In this document: one piece after another, positions 16,557-24,069 of the stretch
Layout of the letters: every line of letters starts with the position of its first letter
Numbering within the stretch: position 1 is the stretch's first letter
Origin: Betaproteobacteria bacterium UBA5216
Lineage (GTDB): Bacteria; Pseudomonadota; Gammaproteobacteria; Burkholderiales; SG8-41
Assembly: GCA_002412495.1 (NCBI GenBank)
Contig: DHVE01000044.1
Location: 62,001-126,000 of the forward strand
Length of the DNA: 64,000 nt
Direction: 5' to 3'
Position numbers and translations under genes: made by a program
The notes under the pieces: generated by a model
Database searches by the model: none
What the model was told of the DNA's origin: nothing
Seen by the model: only the letters and a program-made list of their open reading frames with translations

Positions 16557-17930
16557 ATGGCCGGAAAACCTTCGCCTGTATCGCCGCTCATGATCGAGCT
16601 CACGAACTACATGGCTGGCGCGCTCAAGCGCAAGCTGCCCGCGGAAGTCGCCGAGCGTGCGAAAATCCACCTGGTCGACACCGTCGCGGCCATCGTCGCC
16701 GGCACGCGGCTGTTGCCGGGCAAACGTGCAGCCACCTACGTAAAAGCCCTCGGCGGGCCGCGCGAAGCGAGCGTACTCGGCACGCGCATCGTGACATCGG
16801 CGATACAGGCGGCGCTCGCCAACGGCACCAGCGCGCACGCCGACGAAACCGACGACACGCACCCGCCGACACGCTCGCATCCCAGCGCGAGCATCGTGCC
16901 GGCGGTGCTCGCCATCGGCGAGCGCGACGAACTGGACGGCGAAGCGGTGCTGCGCGCGATGGTGCTCGGCTGGGACGTCGGCACGCGCATACTCTACGCG
17001 CTCGACAAGCAGCACCTGCTCAAAACCGGGCACCATGCGGGCGCCAAGGCCGGCCTGTTCGGATCAGCGGCGGCCACCGCCGCGCTGCTCAAGCTCGACG
17101 CCCGCCGGATGCGTTATGTGCTTGCATACTGCTCGCAGCTCGCTTCGGGCTCGTATGTCATGCATCGCGACACCGAACACATCGAGAAAGCGTACGTGGT
17201 CGGCGGCATGGGGGCGCACACCGGTGTTTCGGCGGCGCTCATGGTGCGCCATGGCTTCACCGCGGTCGAAGACGAATTCTCGGGCGAGCCCAACTTTCTG
17301 TCGATTTTTAATCCCGACGCGAACCGCGAAGCCCTGACGCACGGCCTGGGACGCGACTACGAGATCCTGCGGGGCGGCATCAAGTACTGGCCGGTGGGCG
17401 GCCCGATACAGGCGCCGCTGCATGTGCTGCGCGATATCATCCGCGAGCATGCGGTCAAGGCCGTGGACGTCGAGAAACTCGTCGTGCGCATGCCCGACAA
17501 GGAGCTTGGCATAGTCAATGATCGCGACATGCCCGATATTTCGGTGCAGCACCTCCTTGCCGTCATGCTGATCGATGGCAACGTCACCTTCGAGAGCGCC
17601 CACGACTATGCACGCGTGCGCGACGCGCGCGTGAAAAGGCTGCGCAAACGCATTGAGGCCGTCGGCGATGCCACACTGACCGACCCCGACCGCCGCTGGC
17701 GGGCCGCGATGGAAATCACGCTCAGGGACGGCCGCGTACTCTCGCACCAGACGATGGCCGCGAAGGGCGGCGTGGACAGCCCGCTTTCCCGCGAAGACGG
17801 CGCGGAGAAAGCGCTCGGCCTGATGGCCCCGACGCTCGGCGCGCGGCGCAGCCGGCGACTCATCGCCGCGCTGCACGACATCGAGAAGGTTACAAATGTG
17901 CGCCGGCTGCGAACACTTTACAGTGCGTGA
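16557..17930 (+). CDS. MmgE/PrpD family protein (2-methylcitrate dehydratase-like)
   Basis: 457 residues, close to the family's usual 450-480. LTNYMAGALKRKLPAEVAER and IHLVDTVAAIVAGTRL are the standard N-terminal helices. The HADETDDTHPPTRSHPSASI stretch is the conserved substrate-site region, and a helical C-terminus ends LIAALHDIEKVTNVRRLRTL. Family members dehydrate 2-methylcitrate, isomerise aconitate-type acids or act on related tricarboxylates. It follows Bug 6 by six bases. A Bug 3' remnant at 18314 suggests it once had a second Bug gene downstream. Confidence 0.92.
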   Translation: MAGKPSPVSPLMIELTNYMAGALKRKLPAEVAERAKIHLVDTVAAIVAGTRLLPGKRAATYVKALGGPREASVLGTRIVTSAIQAALANGTSAHADETDDTHPPTRSHPSASIVPAVLAIGERDELDGEAVLRAMVLGWDVGTRILYALDKQHLLKTGHHAGAKAGLFGSAAATAALLKLDARRMRYVLAYCSQLASGSYVMHRDTEHIEKAYVVGGMGAHTGVSAALMVRHGFTAVEDEFSGEPNFLSIFNPDANREALTHGLGRDYEILRGGIKYWPVGGPIQAPLHVLRDIIREHAVKAVDVEKLVVRMPDKELGIVNDRDMPDISVQHLLAVMLIDGNVTFESAHDYARVRDARVKRLRKRIEAVGDATLTDPDRRWRAAMEITLRDGRVLSHQTMAAKGGVDSPLSREDGAEKALGLMAPTLGARRSRRLIAALHDIEKVTNVRRLRTLYSA

Positions 17931-18203
17931 ACTCTTGCGCGTTGCTGTCGTAGAGGGAAGCAACGTTGACGGCAAGGTGACGGCTATTGGGACAACGCGC
18001 AATATTGGGGATGTTTCTGGGCTGTATTGCACTTTGATTTCAAATAGCTATCGGACTGCACGACAAATGCGCGTTGATCTTTTGGTGCGAAGGGCGGCTT
18101 CGGTGTATGAAGCTGCCGGTCAATTCTTAGAACTGAGGGACTGGCAGTCCGTCGCGAACTGCTGGTCGGGGATGGCTGCGCTGACTTCGCCTTGTCGACC
18201 GTA
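17931..18203. other. Lower-GC non-coding DNA after the MmgE/PrpD gene
   Basis: I find no convincing gene in this stretch, which continues (with a repeat and a gene remnant described separately) up to 18559. Base composition drops compared with the flanking genes (for example TGCACTTTGATTTCAAATAG). A 102-codon frame crossing it overlaps the end of the MmgE/PrpD gene and has no family features. Confidence 0.6.
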
Positions 18204-18313
18204 ACGGACTTTGATGTTCCGAACCACCAACGGCGGCAGTGCGCAGGTCTGTAGTCGTAGGCGCGAAAGAAGATGGGGTGTTTGCAACAAAATAGATATG
18301 ATAATGAAAGACC
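18204..18313 (+). repeat. 110-bp inverted repeat, left copy
   Basis: The segment beginning ACGGACTTTGATGTTCC and ending ATATGATAATGAAAGACC is the reverse complement of 19827-19936. I count about nine mismatches over 110 positions. Similarity outside the outer end fades gradually; the inner end stops where a Bug-gene remnant begins. The two copies enclose about 1.5 kb with the PIN module. Confidence 0.85.
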
Positions 18314-18409
18314 CTGTCTTTGCTCTACGCGCAATTCGATCATTGGATCAACGCCGAGGTTGAACGCTGGGTACGAGTGATACGGGCGCAGCAGATTACG
18401 TTTGAGTAA
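18314..18409 (+). pseudogene. 3' remnant of a Bug/TctC receptor gene
   Basis: Read in frame to the TAA at 18407-18409 this encodes LLYAQFDHWINAEVERWVRV followed by IRAQQITFE. That matches the C-terminal helix of Bug proteins in this window, for example FIKSEIVKYDEIIRKANI of Bug 15 and FARTVNEEIAKWGKAIRAAK of Bug 1. Nothing upstream encodes the rest: the frame meets a stop at 18305 and the sequence turns into the inverted repeat. The gene was therefore truncated, probably when the repeat or the PIN segment arrived. Its position after the MmgE/PrpD gene mirrors the MmgE-Bug order at the window start. Confidence 0.7.
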
Positions 18410-18431
18410 CCATCAGCGCTAGTTGAAATAC

Positions 18432-18454
18432 GCAATAAAAACAATTGTTTATAT
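18432..18454 (+). repeat. AT-rich junction motif, copy 4
   Basis: GCAATAAAAACAATTGTTTA lies 22 bases after the stop of the Bug remnant. It is followed by TATAATTTTAG, which could serve as a -10 box for the PIN module although no good -35 is seen. Confidence 0.5.
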
Positions 18455-18559
18455 AATTTTAGCTTGAATAAACCCGAGCCGTAGTTAGCCTTTTTCCCTT
18501 TCGACCGTTTATCGCACGCTACTGGTGGAAATCGGATATCAATGAAATAATGGCTTCAA

Positions 18560-19288
18560 ATGGATCCGTTCACTACTTTTGATTTCCGAATTGACGCTTG
18601 GTCGCCCGCCACTCTACCTATGGGTCGATTGGCCGAGTATGTCGCTTGCCTCGCAAAGCTGATGGGGTCGGAAGCGCACGTTCATTTATTGAAGGTTCGA
18701 AAGGGCAGCGCTGTTCCTGAGATTATTGTGGACCAAACCGCTGAGCCTAAGGTTCGCCAACGCCTTTCGCTGGTAAACACGCCTGACGCGCCAGACGATA
18801 TTCAATCGAATTGGAGCAAGGTAAATGCGCTGCTCCGCGATGATGGTGCATCCGCCATCCTTCGCGTGAAGGGCGGTGCAAAAATTCTCGAATTTCCTGG
18901 ATGTAAGACCCCACTTTCTGAAGAAGTGTTAGTGCATGAGCCCGGAGAAATTGACGGTGTAGTGATTCGCGTCGGCGGGAAGGATGCGTCCGTGCCAGTG
19001 TGGCTGGAAGGCGAAAACCGTCAAAAGCTTGTATGCAATGCGACCCGAGAGATGGCGAAGCAATTAGCCAAGCACTTGTTCGAGGATCCGATACGAGTGA
19101 CTGGCAACGCAAAATGGCGTCGTACGAAGGAACGCATTTGGGAACTGGTAGAGTTCGACATCAAGAGCTTCAGCACTTTGGATCAGACGCCACTTAACGA
19201 GCTAATTACGCAGTTACGCGCAATTGATACTGACTGGTCGACAATGGATGATCCGCAAGCCGAGCTGCGTAGGCTTCGTGGCGCTTAG
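18560..19288 (+). CDS. Hypothetical protein encoded upstream of the PIN gene
   Basis: 242 residues; I do not recognise a named family. The N-terminal half is mixed alpha/beta. Residues about 130-205 (EIDGVVIRVGGKDASVPVWL, then a region with NATREMAKQLAKHLF and DPIRVTGNAKWRR) read like a small beta-barrel followed by a helix, possibly OB-like. The C-terminal PLNELITQLRAIDTDWSTMD and DPQAELRRLR end looks helical. There are no membrane segments. Six bases separate its stop from the PIN gene, so they are surely co-transcribed. It occupies the position of an antitoxin, but is much longer than usual VapB-type antitoxins and has no obvious DNA-binding motif. Codon use is less GC-biased than the flanking catabolic genes. 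Confidence 0.75.
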   Translation: MDPFTTFDFRIDAWSPATLPMGRLAEYVACLAKLMGSEAHVHLLKVRKGSAVPEIIVDQTAEPKVRQRLSLVNTPDAPDDIQSNWSKVNALLRDDGASAILRVKGGAKILEFPGCKTPLSEEVLVHEPGEIDGVVIRVGGKDASVPVWLEGENRQKLVCNATREMAKQLAKHLFEDPIRVTGNAKWRRTKERIWELVEFDIKSFSTLDQTPLNELITQLRAIDTDWSTMDDPQAELRRLRGA

Positions 19289-19294
19289 TGACCA

Positions 19295-19780
19295 ATGAGT
19301 GTTGCATTCGACGCTACCGTTCTGGTAGATTTTTTTAACAAGAAAATTATTGGCGACCGGCGCGCCAAACTTGATGATTTAGTTACTACACTCGAAAAAT
19401 CTAGAACGAAGATCGTTATCCCCTCACCCGCTTTAACCGAATTGCTAATCCGCGCTGGCAAAGCCCGAGAAGCAATACTGAATACCTTGAGGGGTAGGAC
19501 GGCGTTTGAAATCGCACCGTTTGACATCAAGGCTGCCGTGGAATGTTCGCTTTTGCTCGAAGAAGCTTGGCCGAGCACTGAGAAACGTGCGATCACTAAG
19601 ACGAAGTTCAAATTCGATTGGCAGATCGTAGCCATCGCGGCGAGTCATGGGGCAACAACAATTTATTCCGATGACCGCGATGTATTGACGGCGGCCGCAA
19701 AGGCAAATATCTGCGGCATCAGAATAGATGATCTCTCTTTGCCCGCATCGGCGAGACAATCGAAGTTGCCCCTAGCGTAA
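19295..19780 (+). CDS. PIN domain protein (VapC-like putative RNase)
   Basis: 161 residues. The four acidic PIN positions are visible: D6 in VAFDATVLVDFF, E49 in IPSPALTELL, D108 in KFKFDWQIVAIAAS, and D126 in TTIYSDDRDV. PIN domains are Mg-dependent ribonucleases, most often toxins that cut tRNA or rRNA. It is slightly longer than typical VapC (about 130-140). It is translated right after the 242-residue gene and both sit between 110-bp inverted repeats. Base composition is lower in GC than neighbours, suggesting acquisition. Whether it works as a toxin with the upstream protein as antidote is inference. Confidence 0.85.
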   Translation: MSVAFDATVLVDFFNKKIIGDRRAKLDDLVTTLEKSRTKIVIPSPALTELLIRAGKAREAILNTLRGRTAFEIAPFDIKAAVECSLLLEEAWPSTEKRAITKTKFKFDWQIVAIAASHGATTIYSDDRDVLTAAAKANICGIRIDDLSLPASARQSKLPLA

Positions 19781-19826
19781 CTTGAAATCAAAAATTGTGA
19801 TCTTATTACTCAGCAGCAGAGAACAT

Positions 19827-19936
19827 GGTCTTTCATTATCATATCTGTTTTGTTGCAAACTCCCCATCTTCTTTCGTGCCTACGACTGCAGGCCTGCGCA
19901 CTGCCGCCGTTGGTGGCTGGGAACCTCAAGGTCCGT
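19827..19936 (-). repeat. 110-bp inverted repeat, right copy
   Basis: Reverse complement of 18204-18313 with about nine differences. It begins 46 bases after the PIN gene. The remaining DNA up to the Bug 7 stop at 20084 holds no gene that I can see. Confidence 0.85.
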
Positions 19937-20083
19937 TATGGCCGAGTAGCAGAAGTAGATGGTAATCGCAGCGAGTGCCTAAAGCGGGTCGGGATGAGCC
20001 TGCCGTCGCGCTCATATTCTGTTTTTCAGACAAAATCCAAACGCCTAAACCCCATCTTCTAAAGGTAATCCACCCGGATTTAT

Positions 20084-21037
20084 CTATTGCGGCTTGATGC
20101 CTGCCTGTTTCGCGATCCTGCCGAAACGCTCAACAGTATCGGCGATGCGTTTGGCCAGTTGTTCCGGCGTGCCGGGCGTGGGTTCCGATCCGGCTTTGAG
20201 GATGCGGTCGCGCACGTCGGGCATGGCGAGCGCGCGCGTGATCGCCTGATTCAAGGTGTCCACGACTTCGCGGTTTATACCAGCCGGGCCGACGATGCTT
20301 CGCCAGGTTGTCAGGTCGTAGCCCGGCAACGCGGCCTCGGCCATGGTCGGCACGTCGGGCAGCATGGCGGAGCGCGTGGCGCCGGTGACCGCGAGCACGC
20401 GCACCCGGTGGCGGTTGGTGATGGCATTGACCGACGGCGCGAAATACGAATCCACCTGACCGGCGATCAAATCGACGATGGCCGCCGCGCCGGATTTATA
20501 CGGCACGTCCACGGTTTCGATGCGTGCCATGGTACGCAGCAGCACGCTGCACCAAAAGGGCATCTGGCCGCCGCCGAGATTGGCGGTGGACACCTTGCCC
20601 CGGCTTGAGCGCGCCAGCGCGATGAACTCATTCACGTTGCGCGCCGGCAGCGACGGATGCACCAGCAGCGCGAACGGCGAGGCCTCAATCGGCGACACCG
20701 GCGTGAAGTCGCGCGACACGTCGTAGTTGACGTTGGCGTTGACAAAACGCGTGCCGGTCATCGAGCTGCCGCCGAGCATCAGCGTGTAGCCGTCGGGCGC
20801 GGATTTGATAACGAACTGATGGCCGATCAGGCCGCCCGCGCCGGGCCGGTTATCGACGATGAATTGCTGGCCCAGCAGTTCGCCGAGTTTGCCGGCGATA
20901 AGCCGTCCGTAAAAATCGTCACCCGAGCCCGCGCCGCCGGCGACGATGACGCGCACGGGTTTGGTTGGGTATGGTTGAGCATAAACACCAGTTACAAAAG
21001 TTGCCGCGAGCAAGAACAACGTTGTGGTAATCCTCAT
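20084..21037 (-). CDS. Bug/TctC-family periplasmic solute receptor (Bug 7)
   Basis: 317 residues from the ATG at 21037, preceded by GGGAGGAAGTC as ribosome site. The signal peptide is MRITTTLFLLAATFVTGVYA. The first loop is strongly altered, VRVIVAGGAGSGDDFYGR in place of VPFxPGGxxD, while LGQQFIVDNRPGAGG, APDGYT and VDVPYKS are kept. It lies downstream of a GMC oxidoreductase on the same strand, separated by about 100 bases that contain a palindromic repeat. The altered loop suggests a ligand unlike that of canonical members. Confidence 0.95.
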   Translation of the reverse strand: MRITTTLFLLAATFVTGVYAQPYPTKPVRVIVAGGAGSGDDFYGRLIAGKLGELLGQQFIVDNRPGAGGLIGHQFVIKSAPDGYTLMLGGSSMTGTRFVNANVNYDVSRDFTPVSPIEASPFALLVHPSLPARNVNEFIALARSSRGKVSTANLGGGQMPFWCSVLLRTMARIETVDVPYKSGAAAIVDLIAGQVDSYFAPSVNAITNRHRVRVLAVTGATRSAMLPDVPTMAEAALPGYDLTTWRSIVGPAGINREVVDTLNQAITRALAMPDVRDRILKAGSEPTPGTPEQLAKRIADTVERFGRIAKQAGIKPQ

Positions 21038-21053
21038 GACTTCCTCCCTTGTT

Positions 21054-21114
21054 CCCTCTCCCGGCCTGACGGCCACCCTCTCCCGCGCGCGGGAGAGGGG
21101 TTGGGGGAGAGGGT
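21054..21114. repeat. CCCTCTCCC-type palindromic repeat
   Basis: CCCTCTCCCGGCCTGACGGC then CACCCTCTCCCGCGCGCGGG and AGAGGGG...GAGAGGG. Intercistronic between the GMC oxidoreductase gene and Bug 7. It is the intergenic counterpart of the repeat translated inside ygiQ at 6557-6613. Confidence 0.8.
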
Positions 21115-21140
21115 GATGAAATACTGGTTTCTTGTCAGGC

Positions 21141-22781
21141 TCACACCGCCGCCAACACCAACTCCGCCCCCTTCTCGCCAATCGCAATCGACGGAATATT
21201 CGTATTCGACGACGGAATGGTCGGGCAAATCGATGAATCAATCACGCGCAGGTTTTCGACGCCACGCACGCGCAGTTGCGGATCGACCACCGCCGCATCA
21301 TCCACCCCCATCTTGCAGGTGCCGACCATGTGCCAACTCGTCTGTATGGTGCCCTTCATGTAATCGAGTAGCGCGGCATCGTCATTGACTTCCGGGCCGG
21401 GCCGGGTTTCGCGCACGATCAGGTTTTTGAACGCCGGCTGTTGCGCCACCTTCCGCGCCACGCGAATGCCATCAAGGAACAACTGCGCATCGGCCTCATG
21501 CGACAAATATTTCGGGTCCATCGCCGCCTGTTGCAGCGGGTCATTGGATTGGATGTGGCAGGTGCCGCGCGAATGCGGCTGCAGCACGGTGACGCCGAAG
21601 GTGAAGCCCGGATGCGGATCCAGCCCCTTGTCCGGCGTGCGTGCGTAACGGTCCTTGCCCGACAGCGGCAGCAGGCGCAGCACCAGATCGGGCTGTTGCG
21701 CTTTGTCACTGCTGCGATGATTCATCTGCGCCGTCGCCGAGCAGATGGTCAGCAGCCCTTCCCGCTTGAACACAAAGCGCAGGCCCTCCTTCAGTTTAGC
21801 CCACGGACTGCGCAGCACGTCGTTAATCGTGATCGGCTGCGAACACTCGTAGGTAATTCGCGTGTTGGGATGATCGCGCAGGTTTTCGCCCACACCCGGC
21901 AAATGATGCTGCACACCGATACCGTGTTTTTGCAGCACCTCGCTGTTGCCGATGCCGGACAACTCCAGCAACTTCGGCGAAGCCAGCGGACCCGCAGACA
22001 AAATCACTTCGCGCCGCGCTTTGACCTGCAGGCTGGTTTCGCCGCCATCTGCCATACGATAGGCGATGCCGGTGGCGCGCTTGCCCTCCAGCAGTACGCG
22101 CGTCACGATGGCGTTCGGCAGCACCGTCAGATTGGGGCGCTTCAACGCCGGATTGAGATAACCCACCGGCGTGCTGTTGCGCCAGCCATTGCGCGTCGAA
22201 TACTGCAAATAAAACGCGCCTTCGTAACTGCCGTCGTTGTAGTCATCGAGCTTGCGGTAACCTGCCTCATTGCAGGCATCGAGAAACGCATCCGACAGCG
22301 GATCAAATTTCGTCAGCGGCGTGCAGTGGATCGGGCCACCGCTGCCGCGCACTTTGGGGTCGCCTTTCGGAAAATCTTCCAGCCGCTTGAAAATCGGCAA
22401 CAAATCGTCGTATCCCCAGCCTTCGCAGCCAAGCGCGCGCCAGTTGTCGTATTCCTTCGGATCGCCGCGCACGAACAGATTGCCATTGATCGAACTGCAT
22501 CCGCCGATCACCCGCCCGCGCGTCCAGCGCTGCGGCTGACCATTGAGGTGCGTTTGCGGCTCGGTCATGTACGGCCAGATCAGCGATTCATCGTTCAACA
22601 CATGCGCCACGTACAACGGTACCTTGATATTAAAACTGGTGTCACGTCCGCCTGCTTCGAGCAGCAGCACACGGTGTTTGCCGTCCGCACTCAATTTTTC
22701 GGCGAGCACGCAACCGGATGAACCGGCACCGACGATGATGTAATCAAATTCGGCGTTATCCGGAATGGATTTTACATACAT
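21141..22781 (-). CDS. GMC family FAD-dependent oxidoreductase (choline dehydrogenase-like)
   Basis: 546 residues. YIIVGAGSSGCVLAEKLSAD binds the ADP part of FAD, GGCSSINGNLFVRG is GMC signature 1, the ILSAGPLASPKLLELSGIG region is signature 2, and SWHMVGTCKMG plus PSSNTNIPSIAIGEKGAE form the conserved C-terminus with the catalytic His of WHMVGT. Such enzymes oxidise primary or secondary alcohols to aldehydes or ketones in the cytoplasm. Bug 7 lies downstream and could supply the substrate. Start at 22781 keeps a short N-terminus (MYVKSIPDNAEFD) before the FAD motif. Confidence 0.93.
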   Translation of the reverse strand: MYVKSIPDNAEFDYIIVGAGSSGCVLAEKLSADGKHRVLLLEAGGRDTSFNIKVPLYVAHVLNDESLIWPYMTEPQTHLNGQPQRWTRGRVIGGCSSINGNLFVRGDPKEYDNWRALGCEGWGYDDLLPIFKRLEDFPKGDPKVRGSGGPIHCTPLTKFDPLSDAFLDACNEAGYRKLDDYNDGSYEGAFYLQYSTRNGWRNSTPVGYLNPALKRPNLTVLPNAIVTRVLLEGKRATGIAYRMADGGETSLQVKARREVILSAGPLASPKLLELSGIGNSEVLQKHGIGVQHHLPGVGENLRDHPNTRITYECSQPITINDVLRSPWAKLKEGLRFVFKREGLLTICSATAQMNHRSSDKAQQPDLVLRLLPLSGKDRYARTPDKGLDPHPGFTFGVTVLQPHSRGTCHIQSNDPLQQAAMDPKYLSHEADAQLFLDGIRVARKVAQQPAFKNLIVRETRPGPEVNDDAALLDYMKGTIQTSWHMVGTCKMGVDDAAVVDPQLRVRGVENLRVIDSSICPTIPSSNTNIPSIAIGEKGAELVLAAV

Positions 22782-22782
22782 A

Positions 22783-22812
22783 AAAAATCCTTTAAAAACA
22801 AATACCTAAAAA
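22783..22812 (+). repeat. AT-rich junction motif, diverged copy
   Basis: AAAAAATCCTTTAAAAACAA then ATACCTAAAAAT resembles the ygiQ copy (AAAAAATCAATAAAAACAGA, TACTTATGAAAAAT). It lies immediately upstream of the minus-strand GMC gene, in the opposite orientation to that gene. Confidence 0.4.
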
Positions 22813-22817
22813 TACTC

Positions 22818-22927
22818 TTGACACAGATTGACGCAGATTTTCGCTGATTAAAACCCAGCGAAGGTTGCGTAGTTGATTTTGATCTTATCTGTGTAAATCT
22901 GCGTAAATCCGCGTAAATCCACGTCAA
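22818..22927. repeat. ACGCAGATTT-type palindromic repeat, copy a
   Basis: TTGACACAGATTGACGCAGA at the left and AATCTGCGTAAATCCGCGTA with TCCACGTCAA at the right are inverted arms around a loop of about 40 bases. It lies between the GMC gene start and the Bug 8 3' end. Further copies are at 27822 and 30526. Confidence 0.8.
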
Positions 22928-22941
22928 AAAATTTGTGGAAC

Positions 22942-23952
22942 TTACTGCGGCGGAATCTTCGCGTCGCGTATCACTTTCGTCCACTTGGGAATTTCCGCCG
23001 CCATGTATTTCCGGAATTCATCCGTACCGCCCGCCGCGGGCACGATGCCCTGACTCACCAGGCGTTCCTTCACTTCGGTGAATTCCAGCGCCTTGATCGT
23101 GTCATTGGAGAGGCGCGCCAGTATCGCGGGGGGCGTGGCGGCCGGTACGATCAAGCCGTACCAAGAGCTCGCTTCGTAACCCGGCAGTCCAGCCTCGCTC
23201 ACGGTGGGCACTTGCGGCAGCACGGCGCTGCGCTTCGGCGTCGAAACCGCCAGCGCGCGCAGGCGCCCCTGCTCGATGGGTGACAGCGTGGTAGCCAGCG
23301 AACTGAACATGAGTTGCGCCTCGCCGCTGACGGTGGCGATGGTGGATGGCGCACCGCCCTTGTAAGGCACATGCACCATGCTGAGTTTGGCCATCGACAC
23401 GAATAATTCCATTTGCAGGTGTGTGATATTGCCCGTGCCGCCCGACGCATAATTCAGCTTGCCCGGATGCGCGCGCGCGAGCGCAATCAGTTCCTTGACG
23501 TTTTTCGCCGGCACCGACGGATGCAGCACCAGGGCCGACGCCCCCATGCCAATCAGCGACACAAAACCAAAATCCTTGGTGATGTCAAACGGCAGCTTGG
23601 CAAACAGCGTGGGCGCGCCCAGCGTAGCGTTCGCCAAGTACATCATATGCCCGTCGGGCGTGGAGCGCGCCACCAGTTCAGCCGCGATGATGCCCGCCGC
23701 GCCCGGCCGATTTTCGACAACCACCGGCTGCCCCAGCGATTCGGTCATGCGCTGCGACACCGCGCGTGCGGCCACATCGGTGGCGCCACCGGGCGCAAAT
23801 CCGGAAATGATGCGCACCGTGCGCGATGGAAATGCAGACTGTGCGTGCGTCGTCGTCACGAACACGCCTGAAAGGCCGGCCACGAAAATGCAGGCAGTGC
23901 AGGCAGCGCCGGCGACAGAGGTTCTGAAAACAGAATTCAAGTGTGTAAACAT
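22942..23952 (-). CDS. Bug/TctC-family periplasmic solute receptor (Bug 8)
   Basis: 336 residues from the ATG at 23952; an ATG at 24006 would add 18 residues. The signal sequence has the hydrophobic core TACIFVAGLSGVFV and cleavage near HAQ. A canonical loop follows: VRIISGFAPGGATDVAAR, then LGQPVVVENRPGAAG, TPDGHM and HVPYKG. It is transcribed divergently from Bug 9, with the GMC gene downstream on the same strand beyond a palindromic repeat. Ligand unknown. Confidence 0.95.
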   Translation of the reverse strand: MFTHLNSVFRTSVAGAACTACIFVAGLSGVFVTTTHAQSAFPSRTVRIISGFAPGGATDVAARAVSQRMTESLGQPVVVENRPGAAGIIAAELVARSTPDGHMMYLANATLGAPTLFAKLPFDITKDFGFVSLIGMGASALVLHPSVPAKNVKELIALARAHPGKLNYASGGTGNITHLQMELFVSMAKLSMVHVPYKGGAPSTIATVSGEAQLMFSSLATTLSPIEQGRLRALAVSTPKRSAVLPQVPTVSEAGLPGYEASSWYGLIVPAATPPAILARLSNDTIKALEFTEVKERLVSQGIVPAAGGTDEFRKYMAAEIPKWTKVIRDAKIPPQ

Positions 23953-24069
23953 GGTGGGGCGCAATTTACCAGCACGCGACGTACGCTGCCAGTGGCGTGC
24001 GATCAAATAAATGGGAATCTGGAGTATAGTTGGAAAATCGCTGTTTCCGCTCTATCGCCGCACCTTCAC

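Noticed and set aside
15609..17036. Antisense frame of about 475 codons opposite Bug 6 and the MmgE/PrpD gene
   Set aside because: It spans two genuine genes and their junction on the other strand, which a real gene would not do.
17896..18204. Plus-strand frame of 102 codons after the MmgE/PrpD gene
   Set aside because: It overlaps the end of a well-supported gene in another frame and shows no family motif or ribosome site.
17984..18343. Minus-strand frame of 119 codons across the left inverted repeat
   Set aside because: It runs through non-coding DNA, the repeat and the Bug remnant. Its product resembles the spurious peptides that repeats generate and has no start signal.
22818..22823. 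TTGACA as a -35 promoter element (also at 27822)
   Set aside because: These hexamers are part of the arms of a dispersed palindromic repeat and lack a -10 box at the right distance.
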